Assembly (NCBI RefSeq): GCF_008693385.1
Contig: NZ_CP044065.1
Location: forward strand, 868,001-932,000
Reading direction: 5' to 3'
DNA: 64,000 nt
Origin: Cupriavidus pauculus
GTDB taxonomy: Bacteria; Pseudomonadota; Gammaproteobacteria; Burkholderiales; Burkholderiaceae
Shown: piece after piece, positions 55,308 to 64,000 of the stretch
Layout of the letters: each line of letters begins with the position of its first letter
How positions within the stretch are numbered: position 1 is the stretch's first letter
The notes under the pieces: model-generated
What the model was told of the DNA's origin: nothing
The model's database searches: none
Seen by the model: the letters and a program-made list of their open reading frames with translations, nothing else
Made by a program: the position numbers and the translations under genes

Positions 55308-57410
55308 TTACGCGGAGACGCCCTCGGCCATGCCACCGTGACGCAGCAGCGCGTCGATCTGCGGCGCGCGGCCCCGGAACGCGACGAACGATTCCATCGC
55401 CGGGCGGCTGCCGCCCACGGACAGGATCTCGCGGTGGTAGCGCCGGCCCGTTTCGCCGTCGAGCACGCTGCCGGACAGCTGCGCCGCTTCCTCGAACGCC
55501 GCATAGACGTCCGCGGACAGCACTTCCGCCCACTTGTAGCTGTAATAGCCCGCCGCGTAGCCGCCCGCGAAGATATGGCTGAACGTGTTCGGCCAGCGCG
55601 ACAGCGGATGCTGCGGCACCACGTGCACGCGGTTGTTGATCTCGCGCGACAGCTCCAGCACCGTCTTGCCGCCCTGCGGGTCGAAGTCGGTGTGCAGATG
55701 CATGTCGAACGACGAGTACACGATCTGGCGCAGCGTCATCATGCCGTTCTGGAAGTTCTTGGCCGCGAGCATGCGATCGAACAGCGCGCGCGGCAGCGGC
55801 TCGCCCGTCTCGACATGCTGGGTCATGCCGGACAGTACTTCGTACTCCCAGCAGAAGTTTTCCATGAACTGCGACGGCAGTTCCACGGCATCCCATTCCA
55901 CGCCGTTGATGCCCGACACGCCGAGGTCGCCCACCTGCGTCAGCATGTGGTGCAGGCCGTGCCCGAACTCGTGGAACAGCGTGATGACTTCATCGTGCGT
56001 GAACAGCGCGGGCTTGTCGCCGACCGGCGCGGAGAAATTGCAGGTCAGGTAGGCCACGGGCGTCTGCACGGTGCCGTTGTCGCGCTCCTTGCGGCCGCGC
56101 GCGTCGTCCATCCACGCGCCGCCACGCTTGCCTTCGCGCGCGTACAGGTCGACGTAGAACTGCGCGAGCAGCGCGCCCTGCGGATTGACCACGCGGAAGA
56201 AACGCACGTCCTTGTGCCAGGTTTGCGCCTGATCGGGTTCGATCCGGACCGTGAACAGTTTCTCGATCACGCCGAACAGGCCCTCGAGCACCTTCTGCTC
56301 CGGGAAGTACTGCTTGACCTCGTGCTCCGAGAACGCATAACGCTGCTGGCGCAGCTTTTCGGAGGCATAGGCCACGTCCCACGGCTCGATCGTGTTCAGG
56401 CCGAGCTCGCTGGCCGCGAACGCGCGCAGTTCCGCCCAGTCCTTCTCGGCGTACGGGCGGGCCTTGACGCCGAGTTCGTCGAGGAAGCGCAGCACGTCGG
56501 CCGGCGATTCGGCCATCTTCGGCACGAGGGAGACCTCGCCATAGTTGGCGTAGCCGAGCATCTGCGCTTCTTCGCGGCGCAGCGCAAGCTGGTCGCGCAT
56601 GTTCGCGGTGTTGTCCCACTCGTCCTTGCCGCTGCCGTACTTCGCGCCCAGCTCGGACGCGCGCGTGACGCTGGCTTCGTACATGGTCTGGCGCAGCGCG
56701 CGGTCGTCCGCGTACTGGAGCACGGGGAAGTACGAGGGGAAATGCAGCGTGAACTTCCAGCCGGGTTTGCCGTCCTTCTGCGCGGCCATGGCCGCGGCTT
56801 CCTTCGCGTCCTCGGGAATGCCGGCCAGGCGCGATTCGTCCTCGACGAACAGGCCGTAGGCATTGGTCGCGTCCAGCACGTGGTCCGAAAAGGCCTTGGA
56901 CAACTGGGCCTGTTCTTCCTGGATCTGCGCGAAGCGGGGCTTGCGGTCCTCCGCCAGCTCGGCGCCGCCCAGGCGGAAGCCGCGCAGCTCGTTCTCGAGC
57001 AACTGCTTGCGCGCGGGGCTCAGGCCCGCGAATTCGGGGCCGGCGGCCACGGCCTTGTACTTGTCGTACAGCGCGAGGCTCTGGCCCAGCGACGACCAGA
57101 ACTCGGTCATGCGCGGCAGGTTGTCGGCATGCGCCTTGCGCAGTTCCGGGGTGTCCGCGACGGCGCTCAGGTGTCCGACGACGCCCCAGGCGCGGCCGAG
57201 GGGTTCGGTCGCGGCTTCCAGCGCCTCCACGGCATCGCGCCATGTGGCGGGCGTGGCGGGGTCTTCGGCGCGATCCACGGCGGCCTGGGCCTGCGCGAGC
57301 AGCACGTCCAGCGCGGGTCCGATGTGCTCGGGGCGGATCTCGGCGAACCGCGGCAGGTCGGTGAAGTCGGCCAGGGGATTGTCTTGCAGGGAGGTGACGT
57401 CTTTTTCCAT
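55308..57410 (-). CDS. prlC: Oligopeptidase A (M3 family, PrlC type)
   Basis: 700 residues from ATG 57410; a second ATG at 57422 would add four residues. It is a zinc metallopeptidase with the HExxH-type motif HEFGHGLHHMLTQ and a third ligand in the following helix. The N-terminal helical region and the C-terminal VYAAFEEAAQLSGSVLD are typical of the family. It degrades short peptides, including cleaved signal peptides, in the cytoplasm. It sits between folD and the Cys-cluster protein. Confidence 0.93.
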   Translation of the reverse strand: MEKDVTSLQDNPLADFTDLPRFAEIRPEHIGPALDVLLAQAQAAVDRAEDPATPATWRDAVEALEAATEPLGRAWGVVGHLSAVADTPELRKAHADNLPRMTEFWSSLGQSLALYDKYKAVAAGPEFAGLSPARKQLLENELRGFRLGGAELAEDRKPRFAQIQEEQAQLSKAFSDHVLDATNAYGLFVEDESRLAGIPEDAKEAAAMAAQKDGKPGWKFTLHFPSYFPVLQYADDRALRQTMYEASVTRASELGAKYGSGKDEWDNTANMRDQLALRREEAQMLGYANYGEVSLVPKMAESPADVLRFLDELGVKARPYAEKDWAELRAFAASELGLNTIEPWDVAYASEKLRQQRYAFSEHEVKQYFPEQKVLEGLFGVIEKLFTVRIEPDQAQTWHKDVRFFRVVNPQGALLAQFYVDLYAREGKRGGAWMDDARGRKERDNGTVQTPVAYLTCNFSAPVGDKPALFTHDEVITLFHEFGHGLHHMLTQVGDLGVSGINGVEWDAVELPSQFMENFCWEYEVLSGMTQHVETGEPLPRALFDRMLAAKNFQNGMMTLRQIVYSSFDMHLHTDFDPQGGKTVLELSREINNRVHVVPQHPLSRWPNTFSHIFAGGYAAGYYSYKWAEVLSADVYAAFEEAAQLSGSVLDGETGRRYHREILSVGGSRPAMESFVAFRGRAPQIDALLRHGGMAEGVSA

Positions 57411-57551
57411 GGCGGTTCTCACGAATATTCGGTGACGGCGTTGCTTCGGTGAAGGCCGCCTCGGGCGGCGGCACCTATGTGCAAGATGAGGCCTTCGCGG
57501 CGAAATTTCCAGTATGCGTTTTCAATCGGGCCGTTAGCCGGCCCGGGGGCG

Positions 57552-58415
<864 letters not shown>

Positions 58416-58777
58416 GGATGTGCTGGGCTGCTGAGGGTGAGTCGGGGCGTCGAGCGTCAAGGCGTCTTGGGGGCGACGCGCGGCGCAATGGCCGAATTAT
58501 AAGGGTTCGCCCGCCCGTCCGTGGCCGTGGCGGGGTCCGGCGCCCGCGGCCCCACGGTCTTTCGAAAATAAACCGGAATGGCGGAGTGTGATTCTTTTAA
58601 AAATATTCTCGTCGGGCGCCTGCAAATTTCTGTGAAGAATCGCGGTGGGATCGGGGTTGAACCCGAGAATGACTTCAACGCGCCGGCAGGATTGGCGCGT
58701 CGATCGGACGGAATGGCGGTTCGCATTCCTTCCATGGTTGTTAACGAAGACCACTCTGAAACTAGTGAGGATTAGTG
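58416..58777. other. 362-bp spacer before the peptide gene
   Basis: The part near 58575-58660 has distinctly lower GC than its flanks (for example TTCTTTTAAAAATATTCTC), which may mark a promoter region or transferred DNA. A weak TTGTTA (58737-58742) with a poor -10 lies just before the peptide gene. A 65-codon frame inside is listed separately. Confidence 0.5.
58578..58775 (+). CDS. Possible small ORF directly upstream of the double-glycine peptide
   Basis: 65 codons, MAECDSFKNILVGRLQISVK onward, acidic near the end (NEDHSETSED). It stops 2 bp before the peptide start, as a coupled gene would. It has no good ribosome site and no recognised domain. It might be a leader or immunity gene, or chance. 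Confidence 0.3.
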   Translation: MAECDSFKNILVGRLQISVKNRGGIGVEPENDFNAPAGLARRSDGMAVRIPSMVVNEDHSETSED

Positions 58778-58960
58778 ATGCATAACGTCAGTCAGATTCG
58801 CAAGATGAGCCGCGAACAGGCGCACGGCGTGGTGGGCGGCTACGAAGGTGCCTCGGCACCGGCCGCCAACACGCGTGCCAACTCCACCTCCCGCGCTGGC
58901 GCCAACGTGCGCAACACCACGGTCGTGAACGTCTACGTTCGCCGTGGCAAGTGGGGTTGA
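58778..58960 (+). CDS. Small double-glycine-leader peptide (putative exported bacteriocin or signal peptide)
   Basis: 60 residues from ATG 58778, after GTGAGG. The 21-residue leader ends MSREQAHGVVGG: Met at -12, Ser -11, Glu -9, Ala -7, Val -4, Gly -2 and Gly -1, the pattern recognised by C39 peptidases. The predicted 39-residue product starts YEGASAPAAN, is Asn/Thr/Ala/Arg-rich with net charge about +5, has no cysteine and a single lysine, and ends VYVRRGKWG. A C39-peptidase ABC transporter gene lies 1.1 kb downstream on the same strand. I know no matching peptide. Confidence 0.8.
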   Translation: MHNVSQIRKMSREQAHGVVGGYEGASAPAANTRANSTSRAGANVRNTTVVNVYVRRGKWG

Positions 58961-59063
58961 TACGCTTGCGCGCGTCCTGACGCCGGACGGGACGTGGCGG
59001 GGAGGGACATGCTAGCGCCTCTCCGCGACACCCGTCCGACAGGGCCGATCCCTCGCGCATGGC

Positions 59064-60041
59064 GTGAGGGATTGGCGTCAACTGGTCATTGCGACATTGA
59101 AAGTGATGCAGATATCTCTCGCGATATCGCTTGGCATGGGAATGACCGGCGAGGCGGTGCAAGGCAGGTTTCGACGCGGTGCCATGTGGGCGCAGGCGCA
59201 ATTCTGGGCGCGCGCCGATATCGGCCTCGTGATGCGGCTCTGCCGGCTGCCGATGGTGCCCGTCGCGCGCGCCCTCGGCGACCGGCCGCGGGGTGCCATG
59301 TGCGAACGTCTGCGCCGAGAGGTGGCGGGCATGCCCGACGGGATCCAGTATCGGGTCGCGATGCGCCGACGCATGGTGCTCGACTCGGCGGTGTGCTGCG
59401 CCGCCCCCACGCTGGTACCGATGCTCGAGGCCTGCGCCGCGCAGCTGGAGGCGGCCATATCGCGCGCATCGCGCCGTGGCGGGCCACCTGTCCTGGCGCC
59501 GCTGCATATGTGCTCCGATATCACCGCGACGGTCGTGGCCGCGCTGGCCGCGCCGCGGCGCGCGCACGTATTCTCGATCTATGGGCAGGAGCGGATTGGG
59601 CTCATGGAGGCCAGTCACCTGCAGGCGCATGGCATGACGGTCATCCAGCATGCTCCGGACGCGCCGCTCGCCGCGCATCGCCGGATCATGCGTGAGCTGC
59701 GCGAGCACGCGGCGAACCTCGTGATGTTCCCCGACATCCTGCCGCAGTTCTCCGAAGCGTATCTGGGCTATGCGATGCGCACGCGCTCCGTGCGGCTGTT
59801 CGGCCGGGAAGCGCGTCTGCACGTCGGCGCAGAGAGCTTCGCGCGCATGGCGGGCGTCGGCATCCTGCCGTTTTACATCTATTGGCAGGACGACCGGCTG
59901 GCAATCCGCATCTTCGATCCCTGCGACGATGTCGACGGCATCGCGCGCTGCATGGAGCAGGCGTTGTGGTCGCATGGCGACCAGTGGCTGCTGTGGCATT
60001 TCCCTTCGCTGTTCTACTTCAACGACAGCGCGGAGCGTTGA
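59064..60041 (+). CDS. LpxL/HtrB-like acyltransferase-fold protein in the peptide locus
   Basis: 325 residues from GTG 59064; the in-frame ATG at 59106 is a plausible alternative, and neither has a good ribosome site. The layout resembles lipid A lauroyl/myristoyl acyltransferases: an N-terminal hydrophobic helix, LHMCSD (H148, D152) near the position of the catalytic HxxxxD/E, a PD near residues 223-224, then FGREARLHVGAESFARMAGV and IYWQDDRLAIRIF. The acidic residue comes one position earlier than usual, so activity is uncertain. It lies between the GG peptide and its transporter (2 bp before it), suggesting it modifies the peptide or lipid near it. Confidence 0.5.
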   Translation: MRDWRQLVIATLKVMQISLAISLGMGMTGEAVQGRFRRGAMWAQAQFWARADIGLVMRLCRLPMVPVARALGDRPRGAMCERLRREVAGMPDGIQYRVAMRRRMVLDSAVCCAAPTLVPMLEACAAQLEAAISRASRRGGPPVLAPLHMCSDITATVVAALAAPRRAHVFSIYGQERIGLMEASHLQAHGMTVIQHAPDAPLAAHRRIMRELREHAANLVMFPDILPQFSEAYLGYAMRTRSVRLFGREARLHVGAESFARMAGVGILPFYIYWQDDRLAIRIFDPCDDVDGIARCMEQALWSHGDQWLLWHFPSLFYFNDSAER

Positions 60042-60043
60042 TC

Positions 60044-62167
60044 ATGTCCACACGCACTCCCTCGCGCACGTCGTTTGGCGCCATCGCGGGCCTGCACCCG
60101 ATCGAACCCGTTTATCAGGGCGAAACGTCCGAGTGCGGGCTGGCCTGCATGGTCATGCTGCTGAAATCGCTGGGGCGGGACGCGACCCTCGCGGACCTGC
60201 GCGCGCGCCATGGGGCGCCGCTGCTTGGCATGTCGCTCGCGGATATTGCCGACGCGCTGGCGCAGCACGGCATTGCGGCGGATCCGGTCTGCTTTCCGCG
60301 CGACGCGCTGCGGGAGCTGCCGCTGCCCGCGATCGTCCACGTGGGCGGCAATCATTTCGTGCTGGCGATGCGCGGCGGCGGCAATCGCATGCAGGTGTTC
60401 GACCCGGCCGTGGGCATGCATGTGATGCACGCCACGGAGCTTGCGAGTGTAGCGTCCGGTTACGCGCTGGTGCTGGACGAAACGGTCCGGCCGCAGCCGC
60501 GCACCTCCGAAAGCCGGCGCCGCGCGTGGCCCGACGTGCTTGGCATGGCGGGCGGGGCGCGGCTGGTCGCGCTGATGCTCGGTGCCGGACTGCTGGCGTT
60601 CCTGACGCCGCTGTTCGTGGGCATGACGGTCGACTGGATGCTCGACCGCGAGAACCTCGATCTCTACGAGAAGGTTGCGTTCGCATACCTGCTTGCGCTG
60701 GCCGGCGCGTTTGCATTCGACCGCCTGACGTCGCGGGCGATGAATCGCCGCTGCGCCGGTATCGGCACGCATGCCATGACCCACGGTTTTGGCCAGTTGC
60801 TCGACAATCGCCTGCGCTATTTCTCGCGGCGCAAGCCCGGCGATATCGTGGAGCGGCTCGTGGCCTTTGGCGATGCGGCGCGCGACCGGACGCAGCTTGG
60901 CAATGCGATCGTCTGCGCTTCGGCCATCGCCATCCTGACCGTTGCCGTCATGGCATGGCTGCAACCGGCACTCGCGCTCGTGAGCGTGGTGGGGATGATC
61001 GTGACCGGACTGCTGACGCAACGCTACGTGATGCAGGCGCAAGTCATTCGCGTGGAGTCGGAGGTCTCCGGCGCGGAACAACGCCAGTTCCTGCTGGAGA
61101 GCGTGCAGGGTATCACCGCGCTGAAGTCGGCCAATATCCTGCACGCGCGCGGCATCGCGTTCACGCGGCTGGCGCAGCGCGTGAACGCGTCGTGGCGCGC
61201 GGGGGCGGATCTCGAGCTTCGGCAGCGCACCGCGTATGCGTGGATCGGTGGCACGGAGCTCATGATCACACTAGGCATCGCGGGCCGGGCCATCATGGCT
61301 GGCGAGCTGACGTTCGGCGGCTTTTATGCGTTCGCCTTCCTGCGGCAAATGGCCATCGGTGCCGTGGGGCAGGTCTATGGCGCATGGCTGGCGATGCGCT
61401 CGAACCGCGTGGCCGAAGCGCGCGCGGAAGACATCTTCGAGCACGAGAAGGATCCGCGGACGACCGGCCGGAGCGACGCCGAGCGGGTCGTACCCGAGGT
61501 GCTGGCCGTGCGGGGCGTATCGATGCGTCACGATGGCGGCAATGCGGTCCTCGACGATGTGGCGCTGGAGATCCGGCGCGGCGAGAAGATCGCGATCATC
61601 GGTTCCTCCGGCGCGGGCAAGACCATGCTGCTGACCGTGCTGTCGGGGCTCGAGCGGCCGGGCGCCGGCGTGCTGCGCATCGACGGCGCGGAAACCGCGG
61701 ACTGGGGCGCATTGCGCGCCTTTTGCTACTACCAGACCGCATTCGATACGCTGTTCAGCGGCTCGGTTGCCGACAACATCACGATGTTCGCCGCGGCACC
61801 GGACCTCGGCCTGTGCGCGCGCACTGCCGAAAACCTCGGGCTGGCCACGCGCCTCGCGGGTCTGCCCGCGGGCCTTGCGACGCTGATCAGCGAAGCCACC
61901 GCGTCGCTCTCCGCGGGGGAGCGGCAGCGGCTGCTGGTGGCGCGGGCGCTGTACGCGCGCCTGCCGGTCAGCATCTTCGACGAGCCGACGGCGAACCTCG
62001 ACGAGGTCAGTGCCGGGCTGGTCATGCGGGCCATTACGTCCTGCGAGGGCGCGGCCGTCGTGGTCACGCACGATCGCAGCCTGCTGCCGCTGTTCGATGC
62101 GGTATATGAATTGCGCGACGGGGCGTTGCATCGCATCCACCGGTTTGCGCATCAGCGCGCGTGTTGA
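60044..62167 (+). CDS. Peptidase-containing ABC transporter (C39 family) for double-glycine peptides
   Basis: 707 residues from ATG 60044, 2 bp after the previous gene. The N-terminal C39 peptidase has all its catalytic residues: Q25, C31 (in GETSECGLAC), H104 and D120. A six-helix exporter domain follows (about 165-440), then an ATPase with GSSGAGKT, the signature LSAGERQRLLVARA, Walker B VSIFDEPTANLD and H-loop THD. It cleaves the leader after GG and exports the peptide to the periplasm or beyond; its likely substrate is the 60-residue peptide at 58778. Closest in architecture to CvaB and RaxB. Confidence 0.92.
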   Translation: MSTRTPSRTSFGAIAGLHPIEPVYQGETSECGLACMVMLLKSLGRDATLADLRARHGAPLLGMSLADIADALAQHGIAADPVCFPRDALRELPLPAIVHVGGNHFVLAMRGGGNRMQVFDPAVGMHVMHATELASVASGYALVLDETVRPQPRTSESRRRAWPDVLGMAGGARLVALMLGAGLLAFLTPLFVGMTVDWMLDRENLDLYEKVAFAYLLALAGAFAFDRLTSRAMNRRCAGIGTHAMTHGFGQLLDNRLRYFSRRKPGDIVERLVAFGDAARDRTQLGNAIVCASAIAILTVAVMAWLQPALALVSVVGMIVTGLLTQRYVMQAQVIRVESEVSGAEQRQFLLESVQGITALKSANILHARGIAFTRLAQRVNASWRAGADLELRQRTAYAWIGGTELMITLGIAGRAIMAGELTFGGFYAFAFLRQMAIGAVGQVYGAWLAMRSNRVAEARAEDIFEHEKDPRTTGRSDAERVVPEVLAVRGVSMRHDGGNAVLDDVALEIRRGEKIAIIGSSGAGKTMLLTVLSGLERPGAGVLRIDGAETADWGALRAFCYYQTAFDTLFSGSVADNITMFAAAPDLGLCARTAENLGLATRLAGLPAGLATLISEATASLSAGERQRLLVARALYARLPVSIFDEPTANLDEVSAGLVMRAITSCEGAAVVVTHDRSLLPLFDAVYELRDGALHRIHRFAHQRAC

Positions 62168-62189
62168 TGCGCGGCGCCGGAGAACGGAC

Positions 62190-64000
62190 ATGTGGTGCGG
62201 CGGCGAATACATGATGCGAGCCTTCTGTCGGCCGGCGCTGGGCCGCGCATGGCCCGTCATCGTGACGGTCGCGGTTCTTGCGGTCGCTGCCGTGGCCGGA
62301 GCCTTCGTCTGGCACAGGCTGTCGGCCGCCGCGGCGCCCATGCCCTTGGTGGCTGCCACGCGCGGCGATATCGAGGAAACGGTGCTGGCCACTGGGACCA
62401 TCGTGCCGATGCGGCAGGTCAATGTGGGGGCGCAGGTCAGCGGCCAGCTCAAGACGCTGGCCGTGCGCGTGGGCGATCGCGTCGAACGGGGCCAGTTGCT
62501 GGCCGAGATCGATCCCGTGCTGCAGCAGAACGAACTGAAGCGGGCCGAGGCTGCGCTCACGCACGCGGAGGCGCAGCGGACCGCGCAGCTGGCGCAGCTG
62601 CGCCAGCATCGGCTGGCATGGAAGCGCGAGCTCGCGATGCGGCAGACCGATGCCAATACCGAGGCCGATCTCGATGCGGCCCGCGCGCAGGCCGAGGCCA
62701 GCGCGGCGAACGTGGCGGCGCTCGAGGCCACGGTACGGCAGGCGCGCGTGGCCGTGGAGTCGGCGGCGGCCAGCCTGGCTTATACGCGCATCGTCGCGCC
62801 GATGGATGGACAGGTCATTTCGGTCACCGCCGAGGTGGGGCAGACGCTCGTGGCGGTGCAGTCGGCGCCGACCATCCTTGTGCTGGCCGATCTGGACGAG
62901 ATGCTCGTCAAGGCGCGGATCTCGGAGGCGGACGTGGTGCGGGTGCGTACGGGGCAGAGTGGATGGTTCTCGATTCTGGGGGCGCCGCTGCGCAGGGTTC
63001 CGGTCGTGTTGCGGAGCATTTCGCCGGCACCGCCGGGCGGGGATGCGCCACTCGCGATTGGGCAAGGGGGCGCGATCTATTATCACGGCGAGTTTCTGGT
63101 GGCCAACGGGGATCATGCGCTGAAGCCATCGATGACGGCCCAGGTGTCCATCGTCACGGGCCGCGCGGCCGGCGCGGTGCGCGTGCCGGCGGCCGCGGTG
63201 AACGGTCCGGACGAGCAGGGGCGGCATACGGTGCAGGTGGCGCGGCGGGGCGCGGACGGCAGGCTCGCGGGATGGGAGACCCGCGAGGTGGAGATCGGGT
63301 TGAGCGATCACGTCTGGGTGCAGATTCTTCGCGGCGTGGAGGAGGGGGAGGCCGTGATGGTGGAGCCGCAGGCGGGGGGGCAGGCCGAGGCGCGGGCCGA
63401 GATGCGGGCCGAGACGCCGACCGAGGCGCCGATCGAGGCGCGAGCCGAGGTGCGGGCTGGCATGCGGGCCGAGATGCAGGCCGAAGTGCGGGCCGAGGCG
63501 CGGGCTGAGACGCGGGCTGAGACGCGGGCCGATGTGCGGGCCGGGATGCGAGCCGAGACACGGGCCGGGATGCGGGCCGAGGCGCGAGCCGAGATGCGGG
63601 CCGGGATGCAGTCCGATGTGCGGGCCGGAGTGCGGACCGAGACGCGGACCGAGATGCGGGCCGGGATGCAGTCCGATGTGCGGGCCGGGATGCGGGCCGA
63701 CATGCGGGGCGAGATGCGGGCCGGGACGCGGGCCGACGTGCGGGGCGAGATGCGGGCCGGGATGCAGGCCGATGTGCGAGCCGGGACGCGGGCCGAGGCG
63801 CGGACCGAGATGCGGGCGGGAGTGCGGGCCGATGTGCGGGCCGATGTGCGGGCCGGGATGCCGGCCGACGTGCGGGGCGAGATGCGGGCTGGCATGCGGG
63901 CCGAGACGCGAGCCGAGACGCGAGCCGAGATGCAGGCCGATGTGCGGGCCGAGATGCGGGTCGACGTGTGGGACGAAATGCGGGCGGACGTGTGGGACGA
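62190..64000 (+). CDS. MacA-type periplasmic adaptor with a giant tetrapeptide-repeat tail (runs off window)
   Basis: At least 603 codons from ATG 62190 (GGAG upstream), open at the window edge. Residues about 1-397 are a complete MacA-like adaptor: membrane anchor (about 20-41), the barrel-sandwich half VNVGAQVSGQLKTLAVRVGD, a helical hairpin (about 115-195), the second half TRIVAPMDGQVI, and membrane-proximal domain ending near EGEAVMVEP. From residue 398 it becomes a tail of RAEM/RAET/RADV/RAGM units. MacA normally works with MacB, which may lie beyond 64000. It follows the C39 transporter by 22 bp. Confidence 0.88.
   Translation, partial: MWCGGEYMMRAFCRPALGRAWPVIVTVAVLAVAAVAGAFVWHRLSAAAAPMPLVAATRGDIEETVLATGTIVPMRQVNVGAQVSGQLKTLAVRVGDRVERGQLLAEIDPVLQQNELKRAEAALTHAEAQRTAQLAQLRQHRLAWKRELAMRQTDANTEADLDAARAQAEASAANVAALEATVRQARVAVESAAASLAYTRIVAPMDGQVISVTAEVGQTLVAVQSAPTILVLADLDEMLVKARISEADVVRVRTGQSGWFSILGAPLRRVPVVLRSISPAPPGGDAPLAIGQGGAIYYHGEFLVANGDHALKPSMTAQVSIVTGRAAGAVRVPAAAVNGPDEQGRHTVQVARRGADGRLAGWETREVEIGLSDHVWVQILRGVEEGEAVMVEPQAGGQAEARAEMRAETPTEAPIEARAEVRAGMRAEMQAEVRAEARAETRAETRADVRAGMRAETRAGMRAEARAEMRAGMQSDVRAGVRTETRTEMRAGMQSDVRAGMRADMRGEMRAGTRADVRGEMRAGMQADVRAGTRAEARTEMRAGVRADVRADVRAGMPADVRGEMRAGMRAETRAETRAEMQADVRAEMRVDVWDEMRADVWD
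63381..64000 (+). repeat. Degenerate 12-bp tandem repeat array in the MacA-like gene
   Basis: About 51 units of CGG-GCC-GAG-ATG type, each encoding R-A-[EGD]-[MTVA], from residue 398 to the window edge without a break. The unit length is divisible by 3, so it expands in frame. Confidence 0.95.

Noticed and set aside
58457..58754. Reverse-strand open frames of 85-92 codons before the peptide gene
   Set aside because: They overlap each other, have no ribosome site, and read as composition artefacts.
59064..60041. RaxST-like sulfotransferase
   Set aside because: No PAPS-binding P-loop or 3'-phosphate motif is present; the fold cues point to an LpxL-type acyltransferase.
63308..63895. Reverse-strand open frame over the MacA tail repeat
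   Set aside because: The 12-bp repeat is free of stops in both directions; no ribosome site, domain or conserved start is seen.
63381..64000. CRISPR array
   Set aside because: Units are contiguous 12-mers with no spacers, and they encode protein in frame with a MacA domain.

Overview
The window is high-GC DNA whose gene content and order point to a betaproteobacterium of the Burkholderiaceae, most like Cupriavidus or Ralstonia. The pointers are a glnA / DUF4124 / glnL / glnG nitrogen locus, an odhA-odhB-lpd (sucAB-lpd) operon, a ccoI-ccoS-ccoNOQP-ccoG locus beside an FNR-type regulator, and scpB followed by a greatly extended rluB. This is inference from content and synteny; no database search was run.

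Layout. 1-3.1 kb: a sterol-desaturase-family protein (5' end probably cut by the window edge), an EI24/CysZ-like membrane protein, a CinA-N/MoaB-like protein and a rhodanese. 3.1-8.6 kb: nitrogen regulation, with two NtrC-type boxes and a good sigma54 promoter before glnA, then a DUF4124 protein, ntrB (glnL) and ntrC (glnG). 8.6-14.6 kb: a HAD phosphatase, then the glycerol-3-phosphate uptake operon ugpBAECQ. 14.6-20.6 kb: the 2-oxoglutarate dehydrogenase complex sucA-sucB-lpd, closed by a terminator. 20.6-31.5 kb: zapE and a microaerobic respiration block, with ANR/FNR boxes before ccoI and ccoN, the cbb3 oxidase subunits and assembly factors, two small membrane proteins, a [4Fe-4S] FNR regulator and a TauE/SafE-like protein.

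32-41.8 kb: scpB, rluB, and the translation cluster rimP-nusA-infB-rbfA-truB, which has a promoter plus an apparent attenuator in its leader and a second hairpin terminator between infB and rbfA. 41.8-46.7 kb: a reverse-strand MarR / outer-membrane lipoprotein / EmrA / EmrB efflux operon. 46.9-52 kb: typA, then two identical tRNA-Lys(CTT) genes inside a 105-bp direct repeat that brackets a LysR regulator and an 8-oxoguanine-deaminase-like gene. 52-58.4 kb (reverse strand): a SulP permease overlapping exodeoxyribonuclease III, an unrecognised Cys-containing protein, an M3 oligopeptidase (PrlC type) and folD.

58.5-64 kb is the most unusual part: a putative peptide-export locus. A 60-residue peptide with a textbook double-glycine leader is followed by an LpxL/HtrB-like acyltransferase-fold protein, a C39-peptidase ABC transporter with all its catalytic residues, and a MacA-type periplasmic adaptor. 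The adaptor carries a tail of more than 200 residues built of about 51 tetrapeptide repeats and runs off the window. The order peptide / modifying enzyme / C39 ABC / adaptor resembles Xanthomonas raxX-raxST-raxB-raxA, but the modifying enzyme looks like an acyltransferase and the adaptor like MacA. That makes it a candidate for an undescribed modified-peptide system.

A theme across the window is in-frame short-unit repeat expansion inside otherwise ordinary proteins: CcoI (9-bp units), ScpB (12-bp), RluB (21-bp) and the MacA-like adaptor (12-bp).
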